Source of the DNA: Gemmatimonadota bacterium
Lineage (GTDB): Bacteria; Latescibacterota; UBA2968; GCA-2709665
NCBI GenBank assembly: GCA_028877215.1
Contig: JAPPFJ010000031.1
Span: forward strand, 1-64,000
DNA: 64,000 bases
Direction of reading: 5' to 3'
The translations under genes were made by a program, and so were the position numbers. Of this stretch, positions 1 to 8,844 are shown one piece after another (position 1 is the stretch's first letter; every line of letters begins with the position of its first letter). The notes beneath the pieces were generated by a model. That model saw only the letters and a program-made list of their open reading frames with translations, ran no database searches and was not told the origin of the DNA.

Positions 1-52
1 GCCACTTTTTCGCTCGCGCTCGGGAACTCACCGGTAATTTTAAAACAACTTC
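1..52 (+). repeat. E2 element, right end only (copy A, cut by window edge)
   Basis: These 52 bases match positions 55131-55182 with a single mismatch (A for G at position 30). They end in the same 20-base terminal sequence, here at 33-52, that closes the complete element at 55021-55182. The left half must lie upstream of the window. A third, shorter match lies at 23855-23897. The element carries no gene. Confidence 0.75.
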
Positions 53-111
53 CAAATATCAGTGTACCGCATTACAGGATAATTGTCAATGGCTTCGAAA
101 CGGTCGGCGGG

Positions 112-313
112 GGTTAACCTTGATTCCTCATTTTTCGAGGACGTTAATTCGAATATGTGTCGGTAAAAAGGGCGATTAGACGGCTGATTACCAGGATACA
201 CCAGGACACTGTACGTGAACTGAAATAATGTCCTTCATGACGACCATTACGGCCTGTTTCGAAGGGTTTCGTCGCGGTGCCGCGTCGCGGCGTTTGCGGA
301 ATTGAGGTTAACC
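112..313 (+). repeat. E1 element, complete copy 1
   Basis: The 198-bp core (114-311) is bounded by imperfect inverted ends: the left reads GGTTAACCTTGATTCC and the right reads GGAATTGAGGTTAACC. The second complete copy at 39622-39819 has exactly the same length and the same ends, and a truncated copy starts at 31039. All three contain the identical 19-mer GATTACCAGGATACACCAG (here 186-204). A small hairpin, TCCTC/GAGGA, lies near the left end. There is no transposase, so if this is mobile it is a non-autonomous, MITE-like element. It sits directly upstream of the tRNA-Met promoter. Confidence 0.75.
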
Positions 314-329
314 ATTGGCGTATTCCGGC

Positions 330-358
330 TTGACATCAACTCCGTATCCTTGTATTTT
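330..358 (+). promoter_or_regulatory. Sigma-70-type promoter for tRNA-Met
   Basis: TTGACA (330-335) and TATTTT (353-358) are separated by 17 bp, ending 20 bp before the mature tRNA 5' end. It lies just outside the right end of E1 copy 1. Confidence 0.75.
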
Positions 359-378
359 TTCGTTTCGGCAATTAAGGT

Positions 379-454
379 GGCGGCGTAGCTCAGTTGGCAG
401 AGCAGTGGAATCATAATCCATGGGTCGGGGGTTCAAGTCCCTCCGCCGCTACCA
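379..454 (+). tRNA. tRNA-Met (anticodon CAT), CCA encoded
   Basis: A full cloverleaf can be drawn. The acceptor stem is GGCGGCG/CGCCGCT with a G:U first pair. The D stem is GCTC/GAGC, the anticodon stem GTGGA/TCCAT with loop ATCATAA, and the T arm GGGGG-TTCAAGT-CCCTC. Discriminator A is followed by encoded CCA. The first pair is not the C:A mismatch of initiator tRNA, so this is an elongator-type Met tRNA. A tRNA-Ile2 whose CAT is modified to lysidine cannot be excluded from sequence alone. Confidence 0.9.
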
Positions 455-487
455 AGATACCTGAACGGCGTCGATATGTGACACAAG

Positions 488-511
488 CCCCCGTGGTCAA
501 ATTCCCGGGGG
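488..511 (+). terminator. Possible terminator after tRNA-Met
   Basis: CCCCCG (488-493) pairs with CGGGGG (506-511) and is followed by ATTATTTC. The stem is short and the T-run broken. It lies between the tRNA and the oppositely oriented gene that ends at 576, so it could serve either direction. Confidence 0.35.
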
Positions 512-575
512 ATTATTTCATTCGGAGCGACTTCCAGGTCTTCCGGGAGAACGCATAACCGACGTATAGGAAGTT

Positions 576-899
576 CTACTGTTGACTCTTGTTTCGATGT
601 ATGATTTTCAAGTCCTGGTGGAGATCGTCGAGGTCGTACTGGAACGGCACCCTGGAGGCGCGGGCGTAGTCCATCATTTCCCATAAGGACACGCCCGCCT
701 CGCTGGCTGCACGCGCAAGGGTAGTTTTTCTTTGGCCGTAAAGACTGGCGTAATGCTCCATCTTCCATTGATGAATTGCTTTCGACAGCAGCCGGCGGAC
801 CGTGGTTGAACGATCGGCCTGTTCGACGTTTTCGATCAACTCCAACGCGCGGACCAAATCCGACGGAAGCCTTGTGCCCACCATCTGTTCCATCTTCAT
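576..899 (-). CDS. UPF0175 family protein (antitoxin-like, orphan)
   Basis: This 107-residue protein has a ribbon-helix-helix-like start (TRLPSDLVRALELIE) followed by the UPF0175 pattern of a helix with LYGQRKTTLARAASEAGVS, WEMMDYARA and a C-terminal DLHQDL motif. Family members are DNA-binding antitoxin-like proteins usually encoded next to a PIN or DUF3368 toxin. No toxin is visible on either side: the tRNA lies downstream and a C45 hydrolase upstream. A strong ribosome site (GGGAGGTGG) precedes the ATG at 899. It is either an antitoxin that lost its partner or a stand-alone regulator; the family call is confident, the role is not. Confidence 0.8.
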   Translation of the reverse strand: MKMEQMVGTRLPSDLVRALELIENVEQADRSTTVRRLLSKAIHQWKMEHYASLYGQRKTTLARAASEAGVSLWEMMDYARASRVPFQYDLDDLHQDLKIIHRNKSQQ

Positions 900-934
900 G
901 CTTCCACCTCCCTTGCGAGAATCTAAAAAAAGTA

Positions 935-1990
935 TCAGCCAGCGTCAACTTCATGCCGGATAAAGGGATGGGAACATGGATACCCCTCAGTCGCCCACAT
1001 CGTCCGTTCGGCCGGACACAGGATGATCCCGCTGTCCGTATGCAGGCCGGCTTGCCCGTGCTGACAGATGCCTGCGGGATCATCGTGCTTCCGGTACATC
1101 TGCGTCAGACCCTCGAAACTCCTCTCAACGTCTTTCTCCACGTTTCGCAGTAACGAGATCCGCGCGTGGCTGTTGTCCATGTACGGCGACGCCGGATCGT
1201 CCTTTCCGACCAGTTCCTTCCCAAGACAATGGTTGGTCTCCCACACTGCGGCCCCGGAAACGCAGGGGCGCCTGATGGTTTGTCCCGCCACGTGTTTTTC
1301 CAGAATCGCCACGTCCCCGGTCGCATCGCCCATCAACACGCTCATTCCGTGCATCGGGACCTCGAATCGGGCGCACAGCGCCGCGGCATCTTCGACGGTG
1401 CGGCACTGTTCCGCCAACAGTGGCAGGAGAAACAGCACCGGAACGCCGCCCTGACGGCGTTTACATCCGGTCAGTCCCGTCATGCCGAACCCGAACCCGG
1501 CCTCGTTGACCGCCGCCGACGTCCAGATTGTTCCGACAAAGTGAATCTGGACGGAACGCAGTTTACCGGACGGCGCCGCCTGATGAATCGCATTGGCCCC
1601 CAGCTCCCTCTTCCCGAGATCGTCGGACTTCCCCAGCCATGCACGTCCATCCTCGTCCGCAAATCCGAAAACGGTACACGCCGGCGTAGTGGACTCGTCC
1701 AGGTCGAAGACGAGATTGAGCTCGAACACGTCGTCGAACGGCAGGCCGGCGCCGATGGCAATCCCCTCGATTTCCCGAATCATGTCGGGAAACAACCCGT
1801 CGATCTGCGTCGCCCAGAAGTCCGCCTTTCGCTTCCGCGCTTCCGGACCCAGCCCCGGGCGCCAACCGCCATGACCATCGGCAAAGTCCTCCCTGTAGCG
1901 ATCGATCAACCCTGCGATCCGATCCGATGCGGCGCGTCCGTGGGCGATACCGCGCGCCATCGCATCGCCTTCCGTCCGGAGATAAAACAT
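935..1990 (-). CDS. C45 family autoproteolytic acyltransferase/hydrolase
   Basis: This 351-residue protein resembles peptidase C45 (acyl-CoA:6-aminopenicillanate acyltransferase type) N-terminal-nucleophile hydrolases, which cut themselves before a Cys that becomes the nucleophile. The candidate is the Cys in TTPACTVFGF near residue 103, followed by DGRAWLGKSDDLG. The N-terminal part has the family's ARGIAHGRAA and 'EIEGIAIGAGLPFDDVFELN' regions. ATG at 1990 was chosen over an in-frame GTG at 1996. It lies 14 bp after the methyltransferase-like gene and is probably co-transcribed with it. The substrate is unknown; amide or acyl-amino-acid turnover is likely for the family. Confidence 0.8.
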   Translation of the reverse strand: MFYLRTEGDAMARGIAHGRAASDRIAGLIDRYREDFADGHGGWRPGLGPEARKRKADFWATQIDGLFPDMIREIEGIAIGAGLPFDDVFELNLVFDLDESTTPACTVFGFADEDGRAWLGKSDDLGKRELGANAIHQAAPSGKLRSVQIHFVGTIWTSAAVNEAGFGFGMTGLTGCKRRQGGVPVLFLLPLLAEQCRTVEDAAALCARFEVPMHGMSVLMGDATGDVAILEKHVAGQTIRRPCVSGAAVWETNHCLGKELVGKDDPASPYMDNSHARISLLRNVEKDVERSFEGLTQMYRKHDDPAGICQHGQAGLHTDSGIILCPAERTMWATEGYPCSHPFIRHEVDAG

Positions 1991-2004
1991 AAGCACCCCG
2001 TCGT

Positions 2005-2910
2005 CTAACAGGATGTCCCGTCATGTACGCGGGATCCCTGTTTCCCCATCGCTTCCGCCATCGCGCGCACGTGTTCCGGGCCGGCGCCGCAGCAGGACCC
2101 CAGGTAACGGATATCGGCGTCCATGGCATCCATTGCGAACCGGGCGAACTGCGCCTCCGTGGCCGCAGTCCGGTCCCACCACGAATGCCAGGCGGAAGGC
2201 TGGCAACACACAGGGATTTCTACTGCCCGCCGCATACGGGTTGCGAAATCGAGCATTGCCGCGGGCGGGCAGATGCAGTTCAATCCGACCACGTCGGCGC
2301 CCGCATCTGCCAGTTGCCTGGCGCACTCCGCCGGCGAAAACCCGTCGAACGTCTCCGCGTTTCCCGTTCCCTCCATGCTCACCGTAACCACAAGCGGGAG
2401 GCCCGTTCCTCTGGCGACGTCGAGGGCCAGGAGCGCTTCATCCAGCCACGAAAACGTCTCCAGTATCAGGAAATCAACGCCTCCGTCGCATAACCACGGA
2501 AGTTGCTCGTCCAGCCAGGCGCGCGTGCGGTCGCGCTTTTCGGCGTCGGAGGGATCGTAGTCCATGCAGGTGATCGTCGGGCTGTTCAGGTTGCCCGCAA
2601 CCAGGGCATCGTCGCCCGCGACATCCATAGCGATCCGGCAGGCCGTGGTATTGATCTCCTTCGCACGGTCCTCGAGTCCCGCCGGCTTCAGCATGTTCGA
2701 CGTCCCGAAGAACGTGAGTGTCTGCAGCACCTCGGCGCCGGCGTCCTTGAATTCCTGCGTCAGCTTTTGCACCTCTTCGGGGTGGGTCGCCACCACCTGC
2801 GGCGTCATGGCGCCGGTTCTCACGAACCCCCGCATCCGCAACGCCATCAGGTATCCGCCGTCACCCAATACGAAGCCTTTTTCCAGTCGCTGCAAGAGTC
2901 CGTCAGACAT
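2005..2910 (-). CDS. Homocysteine S-methyltransferase family protein
   Basis: This 301-residue protein fits the zinc-dependent homocysteine S-methyltransferase (Hcy-binding, Pfam S-methyl_trans) TIM barrel. The start LEKGFVLGDGGYLMALRMRG corresponds to the family's 'DGA-G' opening. The zinc cysteines are present as VGLNC near residue 210 and GSCCG near residue 270. The methyl donor (betaine, S-methylmethionine or other) cannot be told from sequence. It sits immediately upstream of the C45 hydrolase with a 14-bp gap. Genes of this type are common in betaine or dimethylsulfoniopropionate catabolism, but nothing here proves the donor. Confidence 0.85.
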   Translation of the reverse strand: MSDGLLQRLEKGFVLGDGGYLMALRMRGFVRTGAMTPQVVATHPEEVQKLTQEFKDAGAEVLQTLTFFGTSNMLKPAGLEDRAKEINTTACRIAMDVAGDDALVAGNLNSPTITCMDYDPSDAEKRDRTRAWLDEQLPWLCDGGVDFLILETFSWLDEALLALDVARGTGLPLVVTVSMEGTGNAETFDGFSPAECARQLADAGADVVGLNCICPPAAMLDFATRMRRAVEIPVCCQPSAWHSWWDRTAATEAQFARFAMDAMDADIRYLGSCCGAGPEHVRAMAEAMGKQGSRVHDGTSC

Positions 2911-3083
2911 CTGTCAATATGCCTCTCTTCATTCAGAAGAATCGCATGGTTGATTGGAGTCGGTAAGACGGGAGACGTTAGACGGAAGAAGAGATCCTTG
3001 CCCGATAGGTTCCTCCTGCTTGCCTTCGGCCTGAGCTGAAACGTTACAGGGCATGCAATCTCTCACGTCTTCCCTCTCACGTC

Positions 3084-4376
3084 TTACCCGGTGGACGGGC
3101 TGGATGGGTGGCGTGATTCTCGCCACGCCTCCTCCAACAGCGCGATAGCTCCTTCCCGGATCTGTGTCTCGGATTCCATCTCAAGCGGCGCGAACAACAC
3201 CTCACCGTCTCCCTCGACGCGTGCGCGCTCAGTTGGCAGATACCCGACCTCGGGACAAGGGTTGCACAGGAGCAGAACCCTCTCGAACGCGGCGGCCTCA
3301 CGAATGGCGAACGACGTCTCCACGAACGGTTCACCGGGAAAGTGGATCAAAGCGCTGTCGCCGAGTACCACCACATAAAAATCAAACGCGCAACTCGGCT
3401 GATCTCGGTACGTTTCCGCCAGCCAGTATTCGTATCGCGCGAGTCCCTCTGCGGCGGGGGGATTCGCCTCCCATTCCTTCCGGGCGGCCTCGACTTCGGC
3501 CACGGGTTGCCGATCAATCTGAATCGTGTGCATGAAGCGTCCCAGTTCCACGTCCGCCTGCGGCGAAAGCCCGTCGTATATCTCCAACGCCGTTCGTGCC
3601 AGCGACCTGCCGATTCGGCCGCAGGGGTCTTCCGTTTCGCGTACGGGATGCACGTTGCCCAGCGCACCCGGGATGAACAGCCCGTCGATCCCCCTTTCGG
3701 CAAGCTCCCGCACGACCACGCCCGGGTAATCCGCCGACACGTTTCCACGGAGATCCCACAGGGCCAGCGCATGACATCCGAAATTCGTCAGCGCGATCGG
3801 CCGCCTGCCGTCCCGGTCGAATCGCACGACGCCCACCTGGAGATCCACCGCGTCATAGACAAGTTCGTCCGGCGGCCTGAGAAACTCCGTCAGGGAGACC
3901 ATCCGCAAATTGCCCTGTTCATCGTGGGCCCGGCGGTTGTACTGAAGCCCACTTTCGGCAGAACCCGTGCCCACCGCCACGCGAGCAGGCGAAACGTCGG
4001 CCCGGGCCATGCGCACGGCCTCCACGGCCGCACGCGCGTAACGCGCCTCGTTCCCGAATTCCTTCAATGCCTCCGTCGGCTGATTCACGTAGAACTGAAA
4101 CAGCGTGGGTCCGGTGCCCATATGGCTGGCGCCCGGGAGCACCCAGGCGGGATCCACGTCCGTATCCGCCAGGTCCGCGGCCATCATGTCGAAGCAATAG
4201 TCGTCGAACAGGAACAGGTCGGCCGCCAGAAACGTCACCTGCCGGTCGCCCTGCCGCACGTGCAGCGCCCGAAAGAAGATGGGATCGTAGATTTCAAACG
4301 ACTCGTGCGCCTGAGGCGTAATGTCGACCTTGCCGAAACCCGCCAGTATCTGTTCATCAGGGTTCGATCCGCTCAT
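3084..4376 (-). CDS. Neutral ceramidase-like protein (N-terminal ceramidase domain family)
   Basis: This 430-residue protein resembles the neutral/alkaline non-lysosomal ceramidase N-terminal domain family: 'GFGKVDITP' at the start, VTFLAADLFLFDD, TNFGCHALALWDL, VSADYPGVVVREL and FIPGALGNVHPV. True ceramidases carry a zinc-binding SHTHSGP motif. The equivalent here reads SHMGTGP, so one metal ligand seems lost while the later CHA histidine remains. No signal peptide is evident. The family is widespread in sugar- and sulfate-scavenging FCB and PVC bacteria, where most members have unknown substrates. GGAGG precedes the ATG at 4376. Confidence 0.8.
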   Translation of the reverse strand: MSGSNPDEQILAGFGKVDITPQAHESFEIYDPIFFRALHVRQGDRQVTFLAADLFLFDDYCFDMMAADLADTDVDPAWVLPGASHMGTGPTLFQFYVNQPTEALKEFGNEARYARAAVEAVRMARADVSPARVAVGTGSAESGLQYNRRAHDEQGNLRMVSLTEFLRPPDELVYDAVDLQVGVVRFDRDGRRPIALTNFGCHALALWDLRGNVSADYPGVVVRELAERGIDGLFIPGALGNVHPVRETEDPCGRIGRSLARTALEIYDGLSPQADVELGRFMHTIQIDRQPVAEVEAARKEWEANPPAAEGLARYEYWLAETYRDQPSCAFDFYVVVLGDSALIHFPGEPFVETSFAIREAAAFERVLLLCNPCPEVGYLPTERARVEGDGEVLFAPLEMESETQIREGAIALLEEAWRESRHPSSPSTG

Positions 4377-4563
4377 TAATAACTACCTCCAGACTGAAAC
4401 CGCAGACTCCCCTGCGGTCCGTCCATGTCCGGGCCCCGGTTTGCGGCGGGCACAACAATGCACACATTGCATCATAATATCTGCATCATTCACTGTCAAG
4501 TCGCGATCAGGCGCGCTCGACGTACCCCCCGTTGTAAAATGCCCCCAGCATAAGATTAATCGC

Positions 4564-4593
4564 TTGACAACCCGAACCGCCCCGGCCTATATA
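4564..4593 (+). promoter_or_regulatory. Promoter of the heparinase operon
   Basis: TTGACA (4564-4569) and TATATA (4588-4593) are separated by 18 bp, about 65 bp upstream of the ATG at 4659. It is the only clear promoter in the 282-bp gap between the divergent ceramidase-like and heparinase-like genes. Confidence 0.75.
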
Positions 4594-4658
4594 TCACGCG
4601 CATGAGCAGGAACAACAGCTTAGACCGAGGCTGAAGATAAACTGTACCGGGAATTACG

Positions 4659-7600
4659 ATGATGGATTTCCTTTTCGTCGTCTTGCCGGCGGGCGTGCTG
4701 GCCACCGGCATATTCGTGCTGATGATAGCCGGTGCTGCCCGTACGGCCAATGCCTCCGACAGGCGCACGTACTATACCGATGCCCGTATGCACGTGGTCC
4801 GGCACAATCTGGAGCACTACGGCTGGGCCCGGGAGCACAGAGCCGAGATACTGAAAAAAGCGGAGCATTGGGCCCGCTACGGAGATGCGAAGCTGCGCAC
4901 CCTCGTTTCACCCCCTCAGGTACCGCGGGGATACCAGGTACACAACGACGGGTGTCCGGTACACGGGGTCAAGGTCCACCAACAGGGGCTATACAGGTGG
5001 ATAATCGACTTTGACCGTCCGTATAAAGTGACATGTCCCGTGGGCGGTGAGACGTATCCATCGAACGACTTCGAGGCATTCCTCGCCACGGGTATGCAAG
5101 ACAGGTCCCTGCTGACCGGTCCGTACGCCGATGACGGTTGGGGGTGGCATCGTCCGGGAGACCCGGTACCGGCGAACTACTGGTTCGTGGCCTATTACGC
5201 GCATTGGAGCATGATGCGGTTCCTGATGGAAGCGATCGAAGTCCTGGGGCAGGCTTCCGTGCTTGCCGACGATGAAGACGACAGGAGACGGTACGCCCAC
5301 AAATGCGCGCTTCTGCTGTGGCAACTGGCCGAGTATTACCCCGACTACAAATACGAACGCCAGTCCAGGGAATCGAAGGAACACAATCCCGAATATACGG
5401 GTAAGCTGTTCAACAGAATCTGGGAGACGCGTCCCCCGCATACCTGCGCGATCGCTTACGACGCGGTACGCCCCTATCTGAATGCCGATACCGAAATCCA
5501 GTGTCTCGCGGACAGGACGGGCCCGGAAATCCACGCCACGATTCGGGATCGGCTGCTGCGCGAGGCAGCCAGGTGCATTATGCACGCGGCCGGTGGGCGC
5601 ATCAGGGGCAACTACGGAATGCACCAGAAGGCGCTGCTGACGCTGGCCCAGGTGCTAACGGCTTCCGAAGGACGTCCTCGCAGCGAGGAGATGGTTCAAT
5701 ACGTTCTGGCGAATCCGGATCCCGTGATGGCCACCGATATGGGATTGCGGGATGCGCTCGAAAACCTGGTCTACCGCGACGGAATGCCGCATGAGTCGCT
5801 CGAATACAACAAGATCTGGGTACACGACCTGACGGAACTGGCGGCGTTGATGGTGGATTCTGGTGCGAATCTGTTTAAACACCCACGGTACGGGAAACTG
5901 GTCTCCTGGGCGTTCGACGTCTGCATCGCGGGAAAATTCACCCCTTCCACCGGAGATTCGGGCGACATGTTCGCGCAACGGAGCGCCTGGCAGCCAGCCG
6001 TATGTCAACTCGCGAGGCCGTATGTAGACGACGCCCGCCTCGCCTGGGTTCTGAGGACGCAACCGGACGTCCGTCAGGACCTGTTCAGCACGCCCGTTGA
6101 GACGCAGCTTTCGGTTCTGCCGGAAGGGGAAGCACCCGATATCGGTCTGCGGTCCTGCCATTTTCCCGCGTATGGGATGGCCAATCTGCAGTACGGCGAC
6201 GAAACGAACCGGTCGGCCGTCTCGTTCTTTTACGGCGACCACCAGGCCCACCGGCATTTCGACCAGTTGAACATCCTGCTTTTCTCACACGACAACGCGC
6301 TGTTGACCGACATCGGATACCCGGAACAGACGGACGCCTTCAATCACCGGCTCGCGGGTTTTTTCACCAATACGGTGGCGCACAACACGGTTGTGGTCGA
6401 TGAAGTGAGGCAGAGTCGCGGGCCGGGACGGCTTCACGGACTGGTTATGGAGGGTTTCGCTCAGGCCGTTGATGCTTCCTGCGAGGGGGCTTATGCCGGT
6501 AGGGTCGACGTCTACAGACGGACGAATGTGCTGGTTGAAGCCGCACGCGGACAGCACTACCTGTTCGACGTATTCTACGTGGACGGGGGACGGCAGCACG
6601 ACTACATGCTGCATGGCAATCAGGCGGCGTTCGACTGCCGGCCGGGGCTGGGTCCGGTACAGGAAACCGGGACGCTGGCGGGAGAGGACGTGCCATACGA
6701 GCAGTTCTACGACGACCCCGAGCTGAAGGACAAACGATTGTCCAGCGTGCCGTACACGGGTTACAGCGGCAGCGGTTACCAGTTCTTGTACAATGTGCAG
6801 AAAGGAAACTTGGCCGGGGAGGCAACCGCTGAGTGGCGCCTTACGGAGCCCATTGCAGGCCAGCCGGAACGCCCGTGGCGGGGCATCGGGCTTCGGGCCC
6901 ATCTGATGGGAAGAGACGAGGAGCTGTTCGCGTGCGATGGTCCGGTACAGAAATACAAGTACCTGCCCGAAAGCGTAAAATTCCTTGTGCGCAGGCGGAC
7001 CGGCGCCAATTTTTCCAGCCTGTTCGCCACGGTTTTCGAACCCTATAGAGAGAGGACGTGGATCCGTCGCGCGACACGGATTGAGCTGACGCCGGACGGT
7101 TCTCGGGCGGCCGCCGTCCGGGTGGACCTGGAAGACGGGAGCACGCACTATCTGTTCCACGCCCTGGACGCGGACAGGACGTATACGTTGCAGAACGGCA
7201 TCAGAATAGCGGGACAGCTGGCGATTCTGGCGTTGAACGAAGCAGGTCGGCCCGTCCGGGCGATGCTGTTCAACGGCAGGATGCTGGAGACGGACGGTTT
7301 GCGGCTGGAGGGAGAGGGAATGCGCCGCTGCCGGATCGCGTCCGTGGATTACGGACGCGGGACCATCGAACTCGCCAACGCCGTGATCGAGGACACCCTC
7401 CGGGAGGGACAGGCCATTCCGGTGGTCTCGGATGGATTCTCCGACAGCGTAACGTTGTCGAAAGTGATTGACCGACGGCGATTCTCTATCGGGGATGAAG
7501 ACGTGAACGTGGCCGGCGGGCCGGTGTTGAATGTGCGTGCCAACCGCCTTCTCACGAGCGCGTCCAATCCGCACGCGCACGTGGGTATGACCCTGCTGAA

Positions 7601-7808
7601 CAGCCTGAAGGAACCGCAGGGACGGCTCGCCGAGAAGGTGGACGGCGGGTGGCGGATCGACCGCGAGGGTAGAGGGCCATTGACGATGGAAAACTTCCCG
7701 GTGGCCGACGGCGACGCCGGCCCCAGATATTCGGTCGCCATGGTCGGCGCCGGCGATTGGCTGGAGGTTCCGGACATTGTACAACTCCAGGGCGTCGAAG
7801 GCGGGTGA
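4659..7808 (+). CDS. Heparinase II/III family polysaccharide lyase-like protein
   Basis: This 1049-residue protein begins with a hydrophobic stretch (VLPAGVLATGIFVLMIAG) that looks like a signal peptide or anchor. Residues 60-480 are rich in W/Y helices typical of the alpha/alpha toroid of heparinase-type lyases. Residues 520-600 hold the characteristic heparinase II/III beta-sandwich motifs: GDHQAHRHFDQLN, LLTDIGYP and AHNTVVVDE. Such enzymes cleave uronic-acid-containing polysaccharides by beta-elimination. It is unusually long, with about 250 extra C-terminal residues. It leads a four-gene operon (toroid protein, epimerase, isomerase), suggesting export, depolymerisation and sugar conversion. 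The exact substrate is unknown. Confidence 0.85.
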   Translation: MMDFLFVVLPAGVLATGIFVLMIAGAARTANASDRRTYYTDARMHVVRHNLEHYGWAREHRAEILKKAEHWARYGDAKLRTLVSPPQVPRGYQVHNDGCPVHGVKVHQQGLYRWIIDFDRPYKVTCPVGGETYPSNDFEAFLATGMQDRSLLTGPYADDGWGWHRPGDPVPANYWFVAYYAHWSMMRFLMEAIEVLGQASVLADDEDDRRRYAHKCALLLWQLAEYYPDYKYERQSRESKEHNPEYTGKLFNRIWETRPPHTCAIAYDAVRPYLNADTEIQCLADRTGPEIHATIRDRLLREAARCIMHAAGGRIRGNYGMHQKALLTLAQVLTASEGRPRSEEMVQYVLANPDPVMATDMGLRDALENLVYRDGMPHESLEYNKIWVHDLTELAALMVDSGANLFKHPRYGKLVSWAFDVCIAGKFTPSTGDSGDMFAQRSAWQPAVCQLARPYVDDARLAWVLRTQPDVRQDLFSTPVETQLSVLPEGEAPDIGLRSCHFPAYGMANLQYGDETNRSAVSFFYGDHQAHRHFDQLNILLFSHDNALLTDIGYPEQTDAFNHRLAGFFTNTVAHNTVVVDEVRQSRGPGRLHGLVMEGFAQAVDASCEGAYAGRVDVYRRTNVLVEAARGQHYLFDVFYVDGGRQHDYMLHGNQAAFDCRPGLGPVQETGTLAGEDVPYEQFYDDPELKDKRLSSVPYTGYSGSGYQFLYNVQKGNLAGEATAEWRLTEPIAGQPERPWRGIGLRAHLMGRDEELFACDGPVQKYKYLPESVKFLVRRRTGANFSSLFATVFEPYRERTWIRRATRIELTPDGSRAAAVRVDLEDGSTHYLFHALDADRTYTLQNGIRIAGQLAILALNEAGRPVRAMLFNGRMLETDGLRLEGEGMRRCRIASVDYGRGTIELANAVIEDTLREGQAIPVVSDGFSDSVTLSKVIDRRRFSIGDEDVNVAGGPVLNVRANRLLTSASNPHAHVGMTLLNSLKEPQGRLAEKVDGGWRIDREGRGPLTMENFPVADGDAGPRYSVAMVGAGDWLEVPDIVQLQGVEGG

Positions 7809-7820
7809 ACGGGTTATCCA

Positions 7821-8825
7821 ATGTCGAATAAACAAAAGACCATCGCCGCGCTCAAAGCGGTTCGCGGAAACGGCGTGGCATGGCTATTGAGCCATCTGAA
7901 TGCGGACGGGTCCCTGGGAGACCCCACGGAGGGCTTTCACTTCTACCGGGCGCCGTGGACGTTCGCCATTGTCGGCGAAACCGGGCCGGCAGCGGCAGTC
8001 TGCAGCTGGATCCGGCGGGAGATGTTGACCGAACAGGGCAGGATCGAGGGGCCCTTCCGGGTGTTTGACGATGCGTACGCGTATCGGAATGCAACGCTGA
8101 TCGTCGGCGCGCATCTCGCGAGGCAGTATGATTTGAGCCATGGTCTGATGCCGGACCTGCTGGCGTGTCAGGATCGGACGTCAGGTGGCTTTCATAACGA
8201 CCGCACGGCCCAAGGCGGCATGAGCGACCGCATGGATGTTCCATACGCATGCGGACCCGGATTGGCGTGTCTGGCCACAGGTCGACTGGATATCACGCGA
8301 TCGGTTTACCGGTTCCTGCACCGGATCTACTCGGCGCAGCCGAATTTGCCCGAGCGGTTCTACTATGCCTGGTCCTCCAGAAAAAGCGGTGTGATTACCG
8401 GTTTTTCGGATGACGATGGCTTCTGGCACGTGGTGGAGAACCACGCGGACCGGCCGCAGCGCTGGACGGTTGGCGGCATTGCGGCCGGGTTTTTGTGCCG
8501 GCTTTACCTGGCGGACCCGCGCCCCGAATACCTGGCGCTTGCGCGGCACTATCAGGCATTCTCCATGGCGGCGACGGATGCGCAGTTCAAGTATGCCCAG
8601 GTCTGCAAGAGCAGCTGGGGAAGTTCGCTCCTGTATCAGCTGACGGGCGAACGTGCGTACCTGGAATGGTCCTGCCGCATGGGCGACTGGTACGTTCAGA
8701 CGCAAGAGCCTGAAGGTTGCTGGCACTGGACCGGATACGAGACACAGGGATCGCGCATCGAACTGACGCTGGAATTCGTCATGCACGTGGACACGCTGAT
8801 AGGCGGCCTGGCGTCCCGGACGTGA
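7821..8825 (+). CDS. Alpha/alpha-toroid (prenyltransferase/terpenoid-cyclase-like fold) protein
   Basis: This 334-residue soluble protein has repeated helical-hairpin signatures such as VAWLLSHLNADGSLGDP, LACQDRTSGGFHNDR and WYVQTQEPEGCWHWTGY. These fit the QW-like repeats of terpenoid cyclase and six-hairpin glycosidase folds. I see no DXDD cyclase motif and no clear glycosidase acid/base pair, so the activity is open. It starts 12 bp after the heparinase-like gene and is surely in its operon, so a role in processing lyase products is more likely than in terpenoid synthesis. There is no signal peptide. Confidence 0.6.
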   Translation: MSNKQKTIAALKAVRGNGVAWLLSHLNADGSLGDPTEGFHFYRAPWTFAIVGETGPAAAVCSWIRREMLTEQGRIEGPFRVFDDAYAYRNATLIVGAHLARQYDLSHGLMPDLLACQDRTSGGFHNDRTAQGGMSDRMDVPYACGPGLACLATGRLDITRSVYRFLHRIYSAQPNLPERFYYAWSSRKSGVITGFSDDDGFWHVVENHADRPQRWTVGGIAAGFLCRLYLADPRPEYLALARHYQAFSMAATDAQFKYAQVCKSSWGSSLLYQLTGERAYLEWSCRMGDWYVQTQEPEGCWHWTGYETQGSRIELTLEFVMHVDTLIGGLASRT

Positions 8826-8844
8826 CTTCCAGGGAGGATTCATC

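Noticed and set aside
1..454. tRNA-Met as the attachment site of an integrated island
   Set aside because: No integrase is nearby and no repeat of the tRNA 3' end was noticed.
6285..7835. A 516-codon open frame antisense to the heparinase-like gene
   Set aside because: It overlaps a gene with clear family motifs and codon use; no start signal supports it.
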